Positions 50,730-62,170 of a stretch of 64,000 nucleotides of DNA are shown one piece after another (the stretch's first letter is position 1; every line of letters starts with the position of its first letter). The DNA lies in the NCBI GenBank assembly GCA_039654915.1, contig CM077594.1, positions 103,554,893 to 103,618,892 of the forward strand. The letters are read 5' to 3'. Source of the stretch: Aquilaria yunnanensis (taxonomy: Eukaryota; Streptophyta; Magnoliopsida; Malvales; Thymelaeaceae). A model generated the notes under the pieces. That model was not told the DNA's origin and did not search any database. It was given only the letters and a program-made list of their open reading frames with translations. Position numbers and translations under genes: made by a program.

Positions 50730-51440
50730 TATAAAATAAAACATTCGTGTAAATAGAACAACACATTTATATAAATAAAATAATATATCTTACAAGATGA
50801 ATACTATTGTTCAGTATAACACATTTGTGTTGATGGAATAACATTTTCTATTGAAAAGAACAACAAAATGTATGAACAACACATTTTATGAAATGGATAG
50901 TATATTATAGAACAAAACATTATTTATAAAAATATCATTGTGCTTAAACAGCACGTCTTATGAAATAAACAACACTTCTTCTAGAATGAAACAACATATT
51001 TCAGCATATTACAGAACAGTATAATTATATAAATGGAACATCACTTCTTACTGAACTAAATAACATAATTTACGAACAATATAACTTATTAAATAAATAA
51101 CACAATTGTATGAATGGAACAATACCTCTAATGAATGTAACAATATTATTTACAAACAATATATCTTATAAAATGAATAACACATTTGTAGAAATGAAAT
51201 AATATTTTTTATTGAACATATCAACATTTTAATGAACAATACATCTTACAAAGTAAACAACAGATTACAGAACAATATAATTGTATGAATGAAATACCAC
51301 ATTTTATTGAAAAGAACAACATTATTTGTGAGCAGTACATTTTACGAAATGAAAACGTATTATAGAACAATACATTTATATGAATGAAATAATACTTCTT
51401 ACTGAATGAAACAATATAGACATTACCGGAGGCAAGATCA
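50730..51440. repeat. Degenerate minisatellite, unit roughly 70-130 bp
   Basis: Sentences such as AATGGAACAACACTTCTTA, GAACAATACATCTTACAAAA and AACACATTTGTATGAATG recur across 700 bp. The CTTACAAAATGAA-type word appears near 50795, 50889, 50957, 51087, 51168, 51250 and 51338, so the spacing is irregular, most often 80-95. There is no coding. It is unlike the 59-bp array at 38.9 kb in sequence. Confidence 0.75.
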
Positions 51441-52344
51441 CCTATTCTTCCTCAAATGGGCATAGACATTGCCGGAGGTAATGACGAACAATGGAACAAC
51501 ACATTTCCTTATTTATAATAGATGTAGCACAACAATAGAGATTCCCAATGACTATTCGGGTTGGATTTTAGAACACTCAAGTCAGGTCTATCTCGAGTGA
51601 ACCATGAAAAGCCACTTCATCCTTTGACGATGCCAACAAAAGGCCATGTTCCTTGCATTTATCAATTGTTACTTCCTACTAGACAGGGAGTCTTGGTGTA
51701 TGGCTAAATGAAACAATAGAAATGAAATATTTTACTTGGACAAGGAAGTGCCCAAAGTCAACAATGCTATATTTTCGATGATAACCGAAGAAAATTTAGA
51801 TACCTCTCCCCCTTCATTTGGAGTTATGTCATCACCATCACAAATAGCAACAAGCAACTCTCCATGGCGATTTCAAGTAGCAGTAGCAACAATGCTATGT
51901 TTCTGAGCGAGATTAGGATTTGGATCAGAAGTTTTTTATCAAGATCGGGATTGAAAGTTGGCTGTCAGAGCTAGACTCAGAGGATAAGGAGCTTGGGACA
52001 GCAATAGAATGTTGGTGGGAGATGAAGCCGATAGGAGCACCAGTTGAAATGAGGGGCAAGGTGAGGATAATGGAGAGAATGGCAAACTAATAACTAAATG
52101 CAAATTGTGGCCACTTCGTTGTGTGTGCTTAGTGTATTTTAGCCTAAACCATTTTAAAATATTTTTATTGCTAATTTCTTTTTAATAATTAGAACCATTG
52201 TAACAATTGGGTTAAGAAGAATTTCATAATAAAAGATAAACATATAACTTAGGACTTTAAACCTAAGGTCGAACGTTGGGAATATTCCATGCCAAAAGCA
52301 TGAATTTCATGATTTTAAGCTAGAAGGTCTTTGATGCCATTATG
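51441..52344. other. Intergenic DNA, nothing recognised
   Basis: GC-richer patches near 51420-51480 (two copies of an ATAGACATTGCCGGAG-like word) and 51850-52080 carry no long frame or known domain. Confidence 0.4.
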
Positions 52345-52684
52345 TAAATTATAATTTGCCCCAAAGATTCAGATGATAATACCCTTTACTCATTTTATTT
52401 TAAAAATATATATTTAGCCCTCTATTTTACACTTTACCCTCTTAAAAAATATTTTATATTTATAAAAAGAAACTGATAATTTAAAATATCCAATACTTGT
52501 AAAAGAAGTACCATATAGACACTAATAAAACAAAGGAATTCACCAATTGTTATATAAAATTAAAATTTCAGAAATTATTATAAGATAAAATAAAAGAAAT
52601 ATGAGGTAAATTGTATATTCCTGAAACATAATGAGCAAATTTGTAATATCACCTCAACTTTGGGGGTAAATTATAGTTAATTAT
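52345..52684. mobile_element. Probable third copy of the AATTTGCCC-end MITE family
   Basis: GTAAATTATAATTTGCCCC at the left faces an inverted TAACTATAATTTACCCCC at the right. Internal blocks resemble those of 27988-28407, such as ACCATATAGAC and AATTTCAGAAATTA. A target duplication could not be confirmed. It lies about 280 bp upstream of the PEX11 start, so it could influence that promoter. Confidence 0.6.
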
Positions 52685-52966
52685 ATCTTTTCTACCGCAA
52701 TGTATCATCTCTCCGCGGTGCCAGTGCAAAGAATGGCCCTTTGTAGCTGGTAGACGGTTGCCATTGGTAAAACAAATTAGAGAGAGAAACAGAAAAACAA
52801 TACTATTGTGAAATAAGCTGCAGCACAGAAATAAATAAATCGTGTATTATCCATAGAAAGTCAAATATGCGAAAAATAAGTGGCTCTGCTAAAAGTTTCA
52901 CTCTACGAGAGCTAGCCAATACTTAAAGCAACCCCATCATCTCTAAGCTTTCACAGCAACTAAGCG

Positions 52967-53656
52967 ATGGGAGACACAGTGGATAAATTAGTAATCTTCT
53001 TGGCTAAGAGAGATGGCATCGATAAGCTCGTAAAAACTTTTCAATACGTCTCCAAGCTTGTCCATTGGCGTGTGGAGCCCACGCAACCTAGGACTGCAGC
53101 GAGGTTCAAGCAGTGGGAGGTGGCCTCGGGGCTGAGCCGGAAGGCCTTCCGCAGCGGCAGGTTTCTAACCGGCTTCAACGCGCTGCGTAGGAGCCCTGGT
53201 TCGAGCCCCAGGTTCCGGGTCCTAGCCATTCTTGCCAATGCAGGGGAGATGGTCTACTTCTTTTTTGACCACATTCTCTGGCTCTCAAGGATCGGGACTC
53301 TGGACGCGAAGCTGGCGAGGAGGATGAGCTTCATATCAGCTTTTGGTGAGTCTTTTGGGTACGTATTTTTCATAATCGCAGATATTATCATGATGAAGGA
53401 AGGGTTAAGGGAGCAGAGGAGACTAATAAGGAGGAAAGAGAAAGAGGAGGATGATTCGAAGGAAGTGAAAGACAAGTTGAGGAAGATTAGGGTTGACAGG
53501 GTGATGAGATTGATGGCTGTGGCAGCAAATGTTGCTGATTTGATTATTGCAATTGCAGAGATTGAGCCAAATCCTTTCTGTAACCATGCAGTGACTCTTG
53601 GGATTAGTGGGTTGGTCTCTGCCTGGGCTGGTTGGTATAGGAATTGGCCATCTTGA
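52967..53656 (+). CDS. PEX11B: Peroxisomal membrane protein PEX11 (PEX11B-like)
   Basis: PEX11 proteins sit in the peroxisomal membrane and drive its elongation before division. Single exon, 229 residues. The N-terminus MGDTVDKLVIFLAKRDGIDK is the PEX11 signature, followed by the amphipathic region VASGLSRKAFRSGRFLTGFN (about 50-70) and FFFDHILWLSRIG (about 97-110). A lysine/arginine-rich loop (about 150-175) precedes the C-terminal membrane segment, and the protein ends GLVSAWAGWYRNWPS. The sequence is closest in memory to Arabidopsis PEX11B (At3g47430) and not to the C/D/E group. Length agrees with the family. No damage was seen. Confidence 0.95.
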   Translation: MGDTVDKLVIFLAKRDGIDKLVKTFQYVSKLVHWRVEPTQPRTAARFKQWEVASGLSRKAFRSGRFLTGFNALRRSPGSSPRFRVLAILANAGEMVYFFFDHILWLSRIGTLDAKLARRMSFISAFGESFGYVFFIIADIIMMKEGLREQRRLIRRKEKEEDDSKEVKDKLRKIRVDRVMRLMAVAANVADLIIAIAEIEPNPFCNHAVTLGISGLVSAWAGWYRNWPS

Positions 53657-54046
53657 ATATACTTCCATTAGCCATTAAATTAGCAATTTTATGACACTGT
53701 CCAACTATCTTTTCTTTTTTTTTTTTTGTAAAAAGAAGAAAGACAGAGAAAGTCGAGCAAGTTTTGTCGGTTGAAGCAGGAATCCTTTCTTTTTTTCTTT
53801 TTCAAATAAGATTTACGTACAAGGTAACACTTGATATTTTGCACATGCTTCACATGCTAGCTAGGAGGAGGAGATCCATTTGAAATTTGCATCTTTTCAT
53901 TCGGTGCATGTGTATCGTGCAGCGCGTTAGCTGTGGACGGACGTTTGAGTTGAGAGTTCACACTTAACAAGAAGGAAAGATGGCTTTAGAATTAGAAGTC
54001 CACTTGGCACTATTTTTGAAAAAATATGTTTCAGTTTGGTTAGTTA
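53657..54046. other. PEX11 downstream region
   Basis: This should hold the PEX11 3' untranslated region, including a poly-T run near 53712. Nothing else was recognised. Confidence 0.4.
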
Positions 54047-54080
54047 CTAGTGGTAAACCCTGCGCTTTGTTGCGGGCATT
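54047..54080 (-). mobile_element. Helitron-like 3' terminus on the minus strand
   Basis: Read on the minus strand, CCCGCAACAAAGCGCAGGG is a GC-rich imperfect hairpin, followed by TTTACCA and then CTAG before a T. This is the standard Helitron 3' end. The element body would run to the right (higher coordinates), but its 5' TC end was not found, so only the terminus is claimed. Confidence 0.62.
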
Positions 54081-56320
54081 TTGATTTACATAATAGTCAA
54101 CAATAATACGATCGATACCAAGATCAAGGTATTTTTTGCATATAGATAAATAGAGTTAGTAAAGCTACATGAAATGGCCAAAAAACTTCTTCAGCAAGAT
54201 CAAAATATATATGTTAAAAGTTTGTATATATATGGATCAACACCTGCAGGCAATTTGAAAGTCTTTAATTCCTCACAAAGCAGGTTTGTTCTTTTACTTG
54301 TAGTACTCTTCAAATTCCAAAACAAAGGAACAGGGAGCTTTTCAATGCATTGTTTTTATTAAAAAAAAAACAAAAGAAAATGAAATTCGGTTCATGTGCA
54401 ATCCAATAAAAAGGTAAAAAAGAAATGCTAAAACAACCCTAAGGCTTCATAGTTACTACATTGTACAAAACTGCAAGCAATCAAGTTAACAGAATGCAAA
54501 AGAATTAATTTTTTCCAAACCTTGCAATTCATAAGTTCATCAAGAAAACTTCTTCCTTCCCTTTTTGAGGAAAATATATTCTTTCTGTGAAGTTAGGAAC
54601 CCATAATCTTTTCGTCACATGCCTACAAATGGTAGTCTCCTATAGGCAGAGATTTTAAAAGAAGAACAGAGGAGTTAACAAAATAACTTTCTGATGATTG
54701 TCTCTTACTAAAAAATTGAATAAAATTAAATACATACACATTCCAATAGAGAAATATATACTGATCAAAGTCTAAACAGCATCGAGGGAAAAATAGAAAA
54801 TGACAGAGAACACCTTCAAAACTTGGTTACATCATAATCCAAGGCCAGGAAGAACGATATGCATGAATGGAGCTTCCAATTCCTTCTTTTGAGTCTAAAA
54901 ATATTAAAAAAAATAATATGTAAAAGTTACTATGCTCATAAAATAAATTCAGGCAAGTAAGTGATAGGGCGAGAGGAAACAAAGGAGACTCAAGTGTCAG
55001 CCCCATGGTTTAACACTCACAGAGGTTAGAGAAGGGGAAAAAAAAGGTCCATGTGTGTTTTTATAAGACAAACAAAACATTTATAATTATTTACTATATT
55101 TATACTAAATAATTTTAAAAGTGTATATTTTACTGCATAAAGTTTCACATTCAGGACAGCAAATAAGCTTTTGTTGCTTTCTGCCAAATGTATTCGTCTA
55201 CCTCAGAAGCTCTCTGGTTTGTCTGCAAAGTTCAAAAGCAAAACCCAAGAGAAAAAATAAAAATCTTCTTCTTCTGCTCACAGATCTGCCAACCTAACCA
55301 AGTAATTTCTCCATTTTTTCTGTTCTAGCCTATTCGCTGATAGCTTTTAGTCTCTTGTGTTGTTCAGAGTGTTTTGCTGCAGTTTTTTTTTTTTTTTACT
55401 TCATTTTTATGGATGGTTTCATGTTGGCCACCATTCATCTTCCCATAAATACCACTTGGAATTCCAATTTTTAATAGCTTGGACAGGTTACAAGCATGAA
55501 GCTAAGAAAAGCATAGGTGGCAATAAAGATGGACAGATGGACCATGGTGTTCCCATGTGCAATTACATTTCTGGACTACGAACATATTTAACCACTCCAC
55601 CCAACCCATTATGTGGAACAGATTGCCATGATGCCACCTGCAAACAATTTGTTACTCATAGGCAACGAATAAAACTTGCGGAGGGCTACTAATGAATTTA
55701 GCTCAATAAAGGAAATTTTTAGCTAATTCCACCCCCAACTTTTTCCCTTCGTTTATCTTAGACCATATAATCTCTCCGGTCTAAAGACGATCAGATATGT
55801 GAAAACTACTAGAAAGTTAATATGCCATATATGATGGATTAAATGAAGAAGAACATCACAAAATAATAACAATAATAATAATAACAAAACAAAAAATTTT
55901 CATACAAGTATATAAATGAACACATTAAATATACAGGGACTTAAACACACGCAACCAGCACATAAGCGTCTGAGACAGGTATTAAAGGACAGAGCATCTG
56001 CTAGGTGTCACAATTCAACCTATGTGAAACTTGAATCATAGAAAACTACAAAGATGAAAACAAACGGGAACAAAAAAAGAGAGGACAAAAAGAGAATTAT
56101 CTCCCAAGGAAAAATCCACATGTTACACCCTCCTTATCTACTTCCGCTTTAATATCTAGTATAGATTATCTTAGAAGTAATTGAATTTCTTTTTTTTGAA
56201 AAATATTTACGTTAACTTAAACACTAAGGTTGAAAACGACACTAAGAATAGTAATAGCTTCTGCTACAGTATCTTTTCCCTTTTCTTGGGTTAAGCTCAA
56301 CCGTTTCCGTTGGGCCAAAA
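54081..56320. other. AT-rich intergenic DNA, possibly the body of the minus-strand Helitron
   Basis: No gene is supported. The frame at 55357-55692 has no recognisable domain and begins in a poly-T tract. A short AAT repeat lies near 55870. Some of this DNA may belong to the Helitron ending at 54047. Confidence 0.35.
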
Positions 56321-56972
56321 TATGTCCAAAATAAAAAAAAAATAGTAAAGTTAATCAATTGGTACTCTTTGTGTATAATGATATTTTTGGTCATCAAAGT
56401 TTTAAATAAGGTTTTTTTTGTCACTTTATCTAATTGTATTTTTTTTTTTTGGGTCAAGGCCCACCAATCCTCTTGGGTTAAAACATCTCCAAATTAAAAA
56501 TGGTAGAATTATGCAATAGTTACTCTTTGTATATGATGATATTTTTTTATTTTCAAACCTTGAAATCTGGTTTTTTGTTAGTCTATCCTAATAGTCCAAA
56601 TTAAAGAATGATAAATTTATGCAATAGATACTCTTTGTATATGATGATATCTTTTGGTTCTTAAACTTTGAAATCATGTTTCCTTATCATTTTGTCCTAA
56701 TAAACATAAAAGATGTTTGAAACACTAGGTTTTATGTTTTAGGTGCCCTAAACTTGCATTAATTATAAGGAACCCATTTCATGCTTACATTTCAAAATAA
56801 AATTTTTACCAATAACTTTAAAACATTTCAAATTTCCAAAACCTTTATATTAGTCATGAATTAGTTTTAAATTTATAACTATTTTAATTTTTTTTTAATA
56901 TAAATGTAATTGGTATGAAAAAATTTGTGTCTTTTTTCATTGACCCGCAATAAAGGCTGAGCCTATTACTAG
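56320..56972 (+). mobile_element. Helitron-like repeat, copy B, with internal direct repeats
   Basis: The right end ACCCGCAATAAAGGCTGAGCC forms a small AGGCT-G-AGCCT hairpin and is followed by TATTACTAG, then T. It is closely related to the terminus at 54047 and to copy C. Inside, TACTCTTTGTATATGATGAT or a variant occurs near 56359, 56517 and 56627, so part of the body is tandemly repeated. The left end is approximate. No Rep/helicase frame is present, so it is non-autonomous. Confidence 0.62.
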
Positions 56973-56974
56973 TA

Positions 56975-57752
56975 CTCCCTCCGTCCCGCATTTTTTGCAA
57001 CGTTTCTATTTGGCACGCAGTTTAAGAATATTTATGAAATTACTAATTTGCCCATATTCTTCCTTGTACATTTACTGGTTTGCCCACGTTTTCCCTTGGC
57101 AACAAAGCACAACAGAGCAAATCGGCTTCGTCTCGATCGCCGTCGATCCACCGCTCTCGCCTCAGTCAATCCTTCCGTCGATCTGTCGATCCGCTGCCTT
57201 CGCCTCAGTCGATTCGCCGCCATCGCCGCAGTCGATCTGCTACCCTCACCTTAGTCGCTCCTATTATCGCGATTCGTTGGTTCAATTCGTCGCTCATGGG
57301 CGGAGTACGATTCCAGCAGTGAAATCGATCTTAGCAATTCCAGCAATGCCTCATCGTCGAATCGCCAGCGAATCGTCCGCCCTGTCCTCGATCTTCCGTC
57401 CGCCTCAATTCACCGTTGTCCTCGATCACCTCTCACTTCGTCTTGAACTAGGCTCGCTGATCGTCGCGAACTCGCATCACCGATTGTCTCGAACTCGCCG
57501 ATCCCTTGATTTGTTTTGTTGCCTCCTCCTAGTCCACGCATCGCCGGTGGTATGTCGTCGGAGGGATGTCACCGGAGAACCTGGAATACAAGATCCTTGG
57601 ATGGGAGATAAGGCAAGGGAAAACAAAAAAAAAAATGGTCAGATTAAGGGGTTTAGGGTAAGGGTATAATATTTACCAAAAAAGGAAACGGTGCAAAGAA
57701 TTTGAGACGACCAAAAAAGGAATACGGTGCAAAGAATATGGGACGGAGGGAG
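56975..57752. mobile_element. Stowaway-type MITE, 778 bp, with a GC-rich non-MITE cargo
   Basis: The left end CTCCCTCCGTCCCGCATT and the right end, inverted CTCCCTCCGTCCCATATT, are the standard Stowaway terminus, each bordered by TA (56973-56974 and 57753-57754). Stowaway MITEs are normally AT-rich and under 400 bp. Here about 500 bp in the middle (57110-57610) is GC-richer, with CGATC/CGCC repeats and a frame on the plus strand (56995-57669) with no known domain. The right end also shows a duplicated TIR-adjacent block: ACGGTGCAAAGAAT occurs twice (about 57689 and 57724). The cargo is probably captured or duplicated host DNA. Confidence 0.82.
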
Positions 57753-57809
57753 TATATGCTAAAGCTGTAAGGTTGATGGGCCGTTATCAACAATATCCAC
57801 ACAGCTACA

Positions 57810-58196
57810 AGATTTTTTTTTTTTGGGCCTGAAGAATCCCAAATAAAAAATGGGTAAATTACATAATAGGTTCTCTATTTGTGTATGAAAATATTCGTCT
57901 CTCCTCAAACTTTGAAATCATACATTTTTGCAACTCTTCCCAATAAATACAAAGGTGCCCTAAATCTTTGAGTTTTGCATTTTACAACCCCAAACTTCCA
58001 TGAGTTACAGTCAAGGCCCCACTTAGTGCTTAAATTCTAAATCCACTCCCTTGGTCTTATGTTTTATGTTTTCTATTTACTAAATAGATTACCAACAATC
58101 TTGAAACGTTTCACTTTTTCCAAAACGTTTTAATTATATAATTAACTTTAACACTTCCCAAATAAAACCTGCGATGAAACAACAGAGTAAGACTAG
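57810..58196 (+). mobile_element. Helitron-like repeat, copy C
   Basis: The right end reads ACCTGCGATGAAACAACAGAG then TAAGACTAG before a T, matching the form of the other termini, but the hairpin is decayed. Its body shares ordered words with copies A and B: AAACTTTGAAATCATA, TTATGTTTTATGTTTT and CTTTTTCCAAAACGTTTT. The left end is not defined. Confidence 0.55.
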
Positions 58197-59203
58197 TATG
58201 ATAATGCTTTTGCTCAAGCGAGGTTTTTTGTCACAGATTATTCAAAGTAACTTTACAAATTACCTGAACTATTGGAGGCCGGTAACTCACTGTAGTTTAA
58301 GTTCAAGCCATTTTAGCACATTATTTTGTAATTACCACGTCAAGTTCCGAACTTGTATAAATTTCATTCATATCTGGGAGCCCTTAATTTATACAAAAGA
58401 AATCCATGTACTCGCATTAATTTTCATTCTTGGGTCACAGTACTAGACATGATCGGGAACCCTCGAGCCCTTGACCAGTACACCTTCCCTCCTCTCCAAC
58501 CCCAAACAACTCGTTAGCACTCTGGATCGCAAATTAGAAAGTGATATAGTGATCGCATACTCTCCTTCTCTAAAAGTGGTGGATACAGAGCACCAACACA
58601 AGATAACCCAAGCCTCGAGCTGCTTTGGAAATGAAAAGGAAAAAACGCGAGCCAATGATTTGACTGAAGATAAAAGTAATTGGGACACAAAAATCATGAG
58701 GCTTTTTAAGTGAAACTAACCAGTGAAATAATATGAGACTGGATAATTTAATACGGGACACGAAAATCTTCAGTTTTCCGGCTGTCATGGCAGCCTCTGT
58801 GTCATCCTTGAACTGATCCTCCACCTCCCCTCACTGGAATCTTAAGATAAATAGTAGAACAAATGAGATAACAAACAATCTCACCTCTGGTTCTAGCTCT
58901 AGAGCTGGTTGCGACAGAAAAATGGACGTAGTGATAAAGCACAAGCACAAATTTCAGAGAAAGAGAGGGGGAAGGAAGAAAACGAGAAACAAAGAGGATT
59001 TCACAGAGGAGAGCGAGAGAGAGAGAGAGGAATTAATTAACATATCGGGCGGGTCTGGGTAAGAATAAGAGAACCCGACGCTGCCGTTGCAAAAGCTGCG
59101 AAGTGGAAGAGATCGCCATGAAAGGAGCAGGTTGCACCTGGTTCAAGCACTGGTTGCGATGGCCAAAACGCGGCAGAGGCATTACTAACTTTTTAGTACA
59201 TGC
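58197..59203. other. Intergenic DNA left of the LINE insertion
   Basis: Overlapping frames on both strands at 58443-58824 have no domain. Around 58910-59040 is a GA-rich tract, then a GC-richer stretch to about 59190 that could be part of a leader or a broken first exon. The LINE inserted at its right edge, but no gene can be supported. Confidence 0.4.
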
Positions 59204-59217
59204 AATAACACTGTATT

Positions 59218-61460
59218 TCTTTTTCTTTTTTTTTTTTTTGGTAATCAGAAATGAAATGAAAACTACTAAGGAATACAAAACTGATGTAGCCACATGTTGA
59301 GCTTGAGTTACAGCGAGCAGCGCATAACCAGCGGTGTGATCTTCTGAAATTGGCTACTAAGGCAACAAATTTCCTTGACGTCTTCATCAATTTTCAAATG
59401 AACAGAAGAATAATCAGTAATTTGAAGAAATCCTTGCAATCTGTTAGTGAGGATTATGATATTACATAAGTTGTTATCCATAGTCTCCTGAAGAGCACAC
59501 AAAATAACTTTCACTTCCACGAATAAGGTCAAGAGGCATTCTCCTATAGAAACACCAAACTCTCTAGGCAACAGCAAATGAGGGTCTTTATATGCCCAAC
59601 CTACAACTCCTCTTCGGGATCTCAGATTCCAATCTCCATTAACTTGAATAACTGAAGGAATAACACTTGTTTTCTTGTTCACCTAACATCAAACCAGTGT
59701 TGGAGGTCTTAGACGAAGGGACTCGTAGATGTTTGTCTTGTGAAGGCTTGCCATCTTGATGTCTTGAATAAGAATATCCTTGTTGAGAAGAATTTGATGA
59801 CTATCCTTGACCTCATTCTAGAACACCTTCGAATTTCTGCTAATCCAGATGCACCAAAGAGTTATACATAATTGATTCTTCAGGCTGATGTCTTCATTCA
59901 TATTCAGATGAGGAATATCTAGAGAGTTATCCCATACTTGCTATGAGAAGGGGCAATGTAGAAGAAGATGGTTAATATCCTCATCAGATAATGGACACCA
60001 AGGATAGAAAGGGGCTACCGAAACTCCCCTTTTGGCAAGCTCTAGTCTTGTAGGAATTGTCTTGTTGATACATTTCCACAAGAATATCTCAAACTTGGGA
60101 GGGAGATCCGAAGCCCATATTCTCTTTAGCAAATGTTGTGAAATAGGGGAGGTGGGAACATGGGGAATTTGATGCACCTGTTGTAGTTGGGTAATAACAT
60201 AACCTTTTTTGTTGTTGTGTATTTACCATCATAAGCATCTTCCCACACAGGCCAATCACATGAGTCAGTGGATTGGAAATTGCATTCACTACATTTGTCG
60301 AGAATATTGCTGTTAGAAGCTCGAGATTCCAAGCCAACGATTGAGGAAAGAATAAATCCTTAACTTCATTTATTCCATGAGCAAAAATCTCTTGATCCAT
60401 AGCATTGTGTCTAACTGCATCCAAGTAAGCAGGAGGGATCATTGGGGTCCAATTATCTGTCCATATAACCACCGTTTTAACATCTCCAATTTTCCAACAA
60501 AGGTTCAACTGTAATAGATCACAATCAACTAACAAGCTACACCAAATTAAAGTTGAGTTAGATCCTAGGCTAGCCTGCCATAGGGAATCCTTTTTGCCAT
60601 ATTTGGCTTTCAAAACACATATCACCAAAGAATTAGGGTCTTTATGCATTAGTCGCCAGTGAGATTTAGCAAGTAGGCCTTGATTGAACAACCGTATATC
60701 CTGAATTCCTAATTCTCCATGACCTTTAGGTAAAGCCAACAAAAATCTATTTCAAAAGTGGATGCCATGATCCTGATTAGAACCCCTTCACTAGAATCTA
60801 ATAAGGGACTTTGAAAGATTATCACTAGTTTGGACCAAGAGGTGGAACCGTGACATGATGTATATAGGAATGGATGAGAGAAAGGCCTGGATTAAAGTGA
60901 GTCTTCCAGGTGGATTAAGAAGCCTCCATTTCCACAAAGATAATTTGTCTTCCACTTTCTTGCTCAAGAAGTCATAAGAAGAATTTTTTGCAAGGTCACA
61001 ATCAAAAGGAATCCTTAGATATCTAGATACTGATTCACTTATTATAAATGGGAGAACTTTACATAACATTCTAATAAAGCGGTGAAGAATATTTCAATTA
61101 AAAATCCACTCCAACTTTTGGAAGTTCACTTGTTGGGCCATTGTTTCCTGATAAAGTTGCAGAACTTGTTTTAGATTATTGATTGAAGAATGCTTTGGTT
61201 TGAAGAATATGAAGCAGCCATCCACAAAAACAAGTGGTTAATACTAGGGCCAAAAATACTGGCTTTAATGCTTGAAAACAACCCCTCAACCTGCTAATAA
61301 TTTAACTAGCTCGAAAAGGCTTCCCTACACATGATAAACAAGTAGGGGGATAGAGGGTCCCCCTGCTTAAGCCCTCTCTTTGGAATAAATCAGTCCATTT
61401 GATTTCCATTAACAAAAACTGAATATGGCAAAGTAGGATTGATTTTGCTCTGGTCTGAAA
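59218..61460 (-). mobile_element. 5'-truncated L1-type LINE with RNase H domain
   Basis: A 14-bp sequence, AATAACACTGTATT at 59204-59217 and AATAACATTGTATT at 61461-61474 (one mismatch), flanks the unit. On the minus strand the element begins inside the reverse transcriptase, where KRGLKQGDPLSPYLF (about 61385-61340) is visible. It continues through the thumb/connector, the zf-RVT domain (FLWKCINKTIPTRL, about 60085) and an RNase H-like domain (about 59660-59310), and ends in a poly-A tail (poly-T on the plus strand, about 59220-59240). Many stops and shifts show that it is dead. Tail, truncation and variable-length duplication are the marks of target-primed insertion. Confidence 0.87.
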
Positions 61461-61474
61461 AATAACATTGTATT

Positions 61475-62170
61475 AATTTTGCTCTATGACTTAATGTGCA
61501 GTATTATGAATCCAACATGAAAATGTAGTAAAAACTTTCAATGTTCTAAAATATTAGATTCAATATATCTCACAAGATATCACTCATTTGTACACCCTAT
61601 TCAATATATCTAATGCTTAACTTGTGTCCTACTCATATTGAAACTTTTAATATCCATCTATCCATCCTATATATTTTCAGGTGGATAGGGTAGAATAAAA
61701 CTCATTATCCGTCTCTGTTCGCTGTACTTCCACAGCAGTTGATTTCAGGTCGCGAGCAGCAGCAGAGTAATGTAATTTCCAAGTCGGGGGTCCCAATTGC
61801 AAATGCAATTTAGTGTGTTGGGTTGGAGCAGAGGCAGAGCTGCAGAAGGGGTACTTTTGGAAAAGAAATACTGGGTTCGGGGTGTACCTGTGTGCGTGTA
61901 AATTGGGCTCATTACAGAGAGGACGCGGGGTGGCGTCCACGTCAAAAAGATGGCGCGGGCCGGGTAGGTCGTGAGTCATGCGCGAAACGAATTGGCAATG
62001 CGAAGTTGTGTTTTTTGGTTGCTCCCTCCCTGAGTCCCCTCCAATTAAATTAGCCATAAATAATAATCTAACATCTATCTAACCATAACATAACCAAAAT
62101 CCAAATCAAGCAACATTTCAATCAAATCCCTTTTCCCTTCTTTCGTATTTGTTCCCGCGATACAGCCGAG
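61475..62170. other. Probable promoter and leader region of the formin gene
   Basis: The 61690-62000 part is GC-richer than its surroundings. Frames here (for example 62057-61677 minus and 61823-62053 plus) overlap and have no domain. The DNA just before 62171 is CT-rich, which suits a plant leader. Confidence 0.45.

Noticed and set aside
55357..55692. A 111-codon frame as a possible secreted or small protein
   Set aside because: It begins in a poly-T tract, has no recognisable domain and sits in AT-rich transposon DNA. No support beyond length.
56995..57669. A 224-codon frame as a real gene
   Set aside because: It starts inside the Stowaway terminal repeat and runs through GC-rich repetitive cargo; other frames are also open there and no domain is recognisable.
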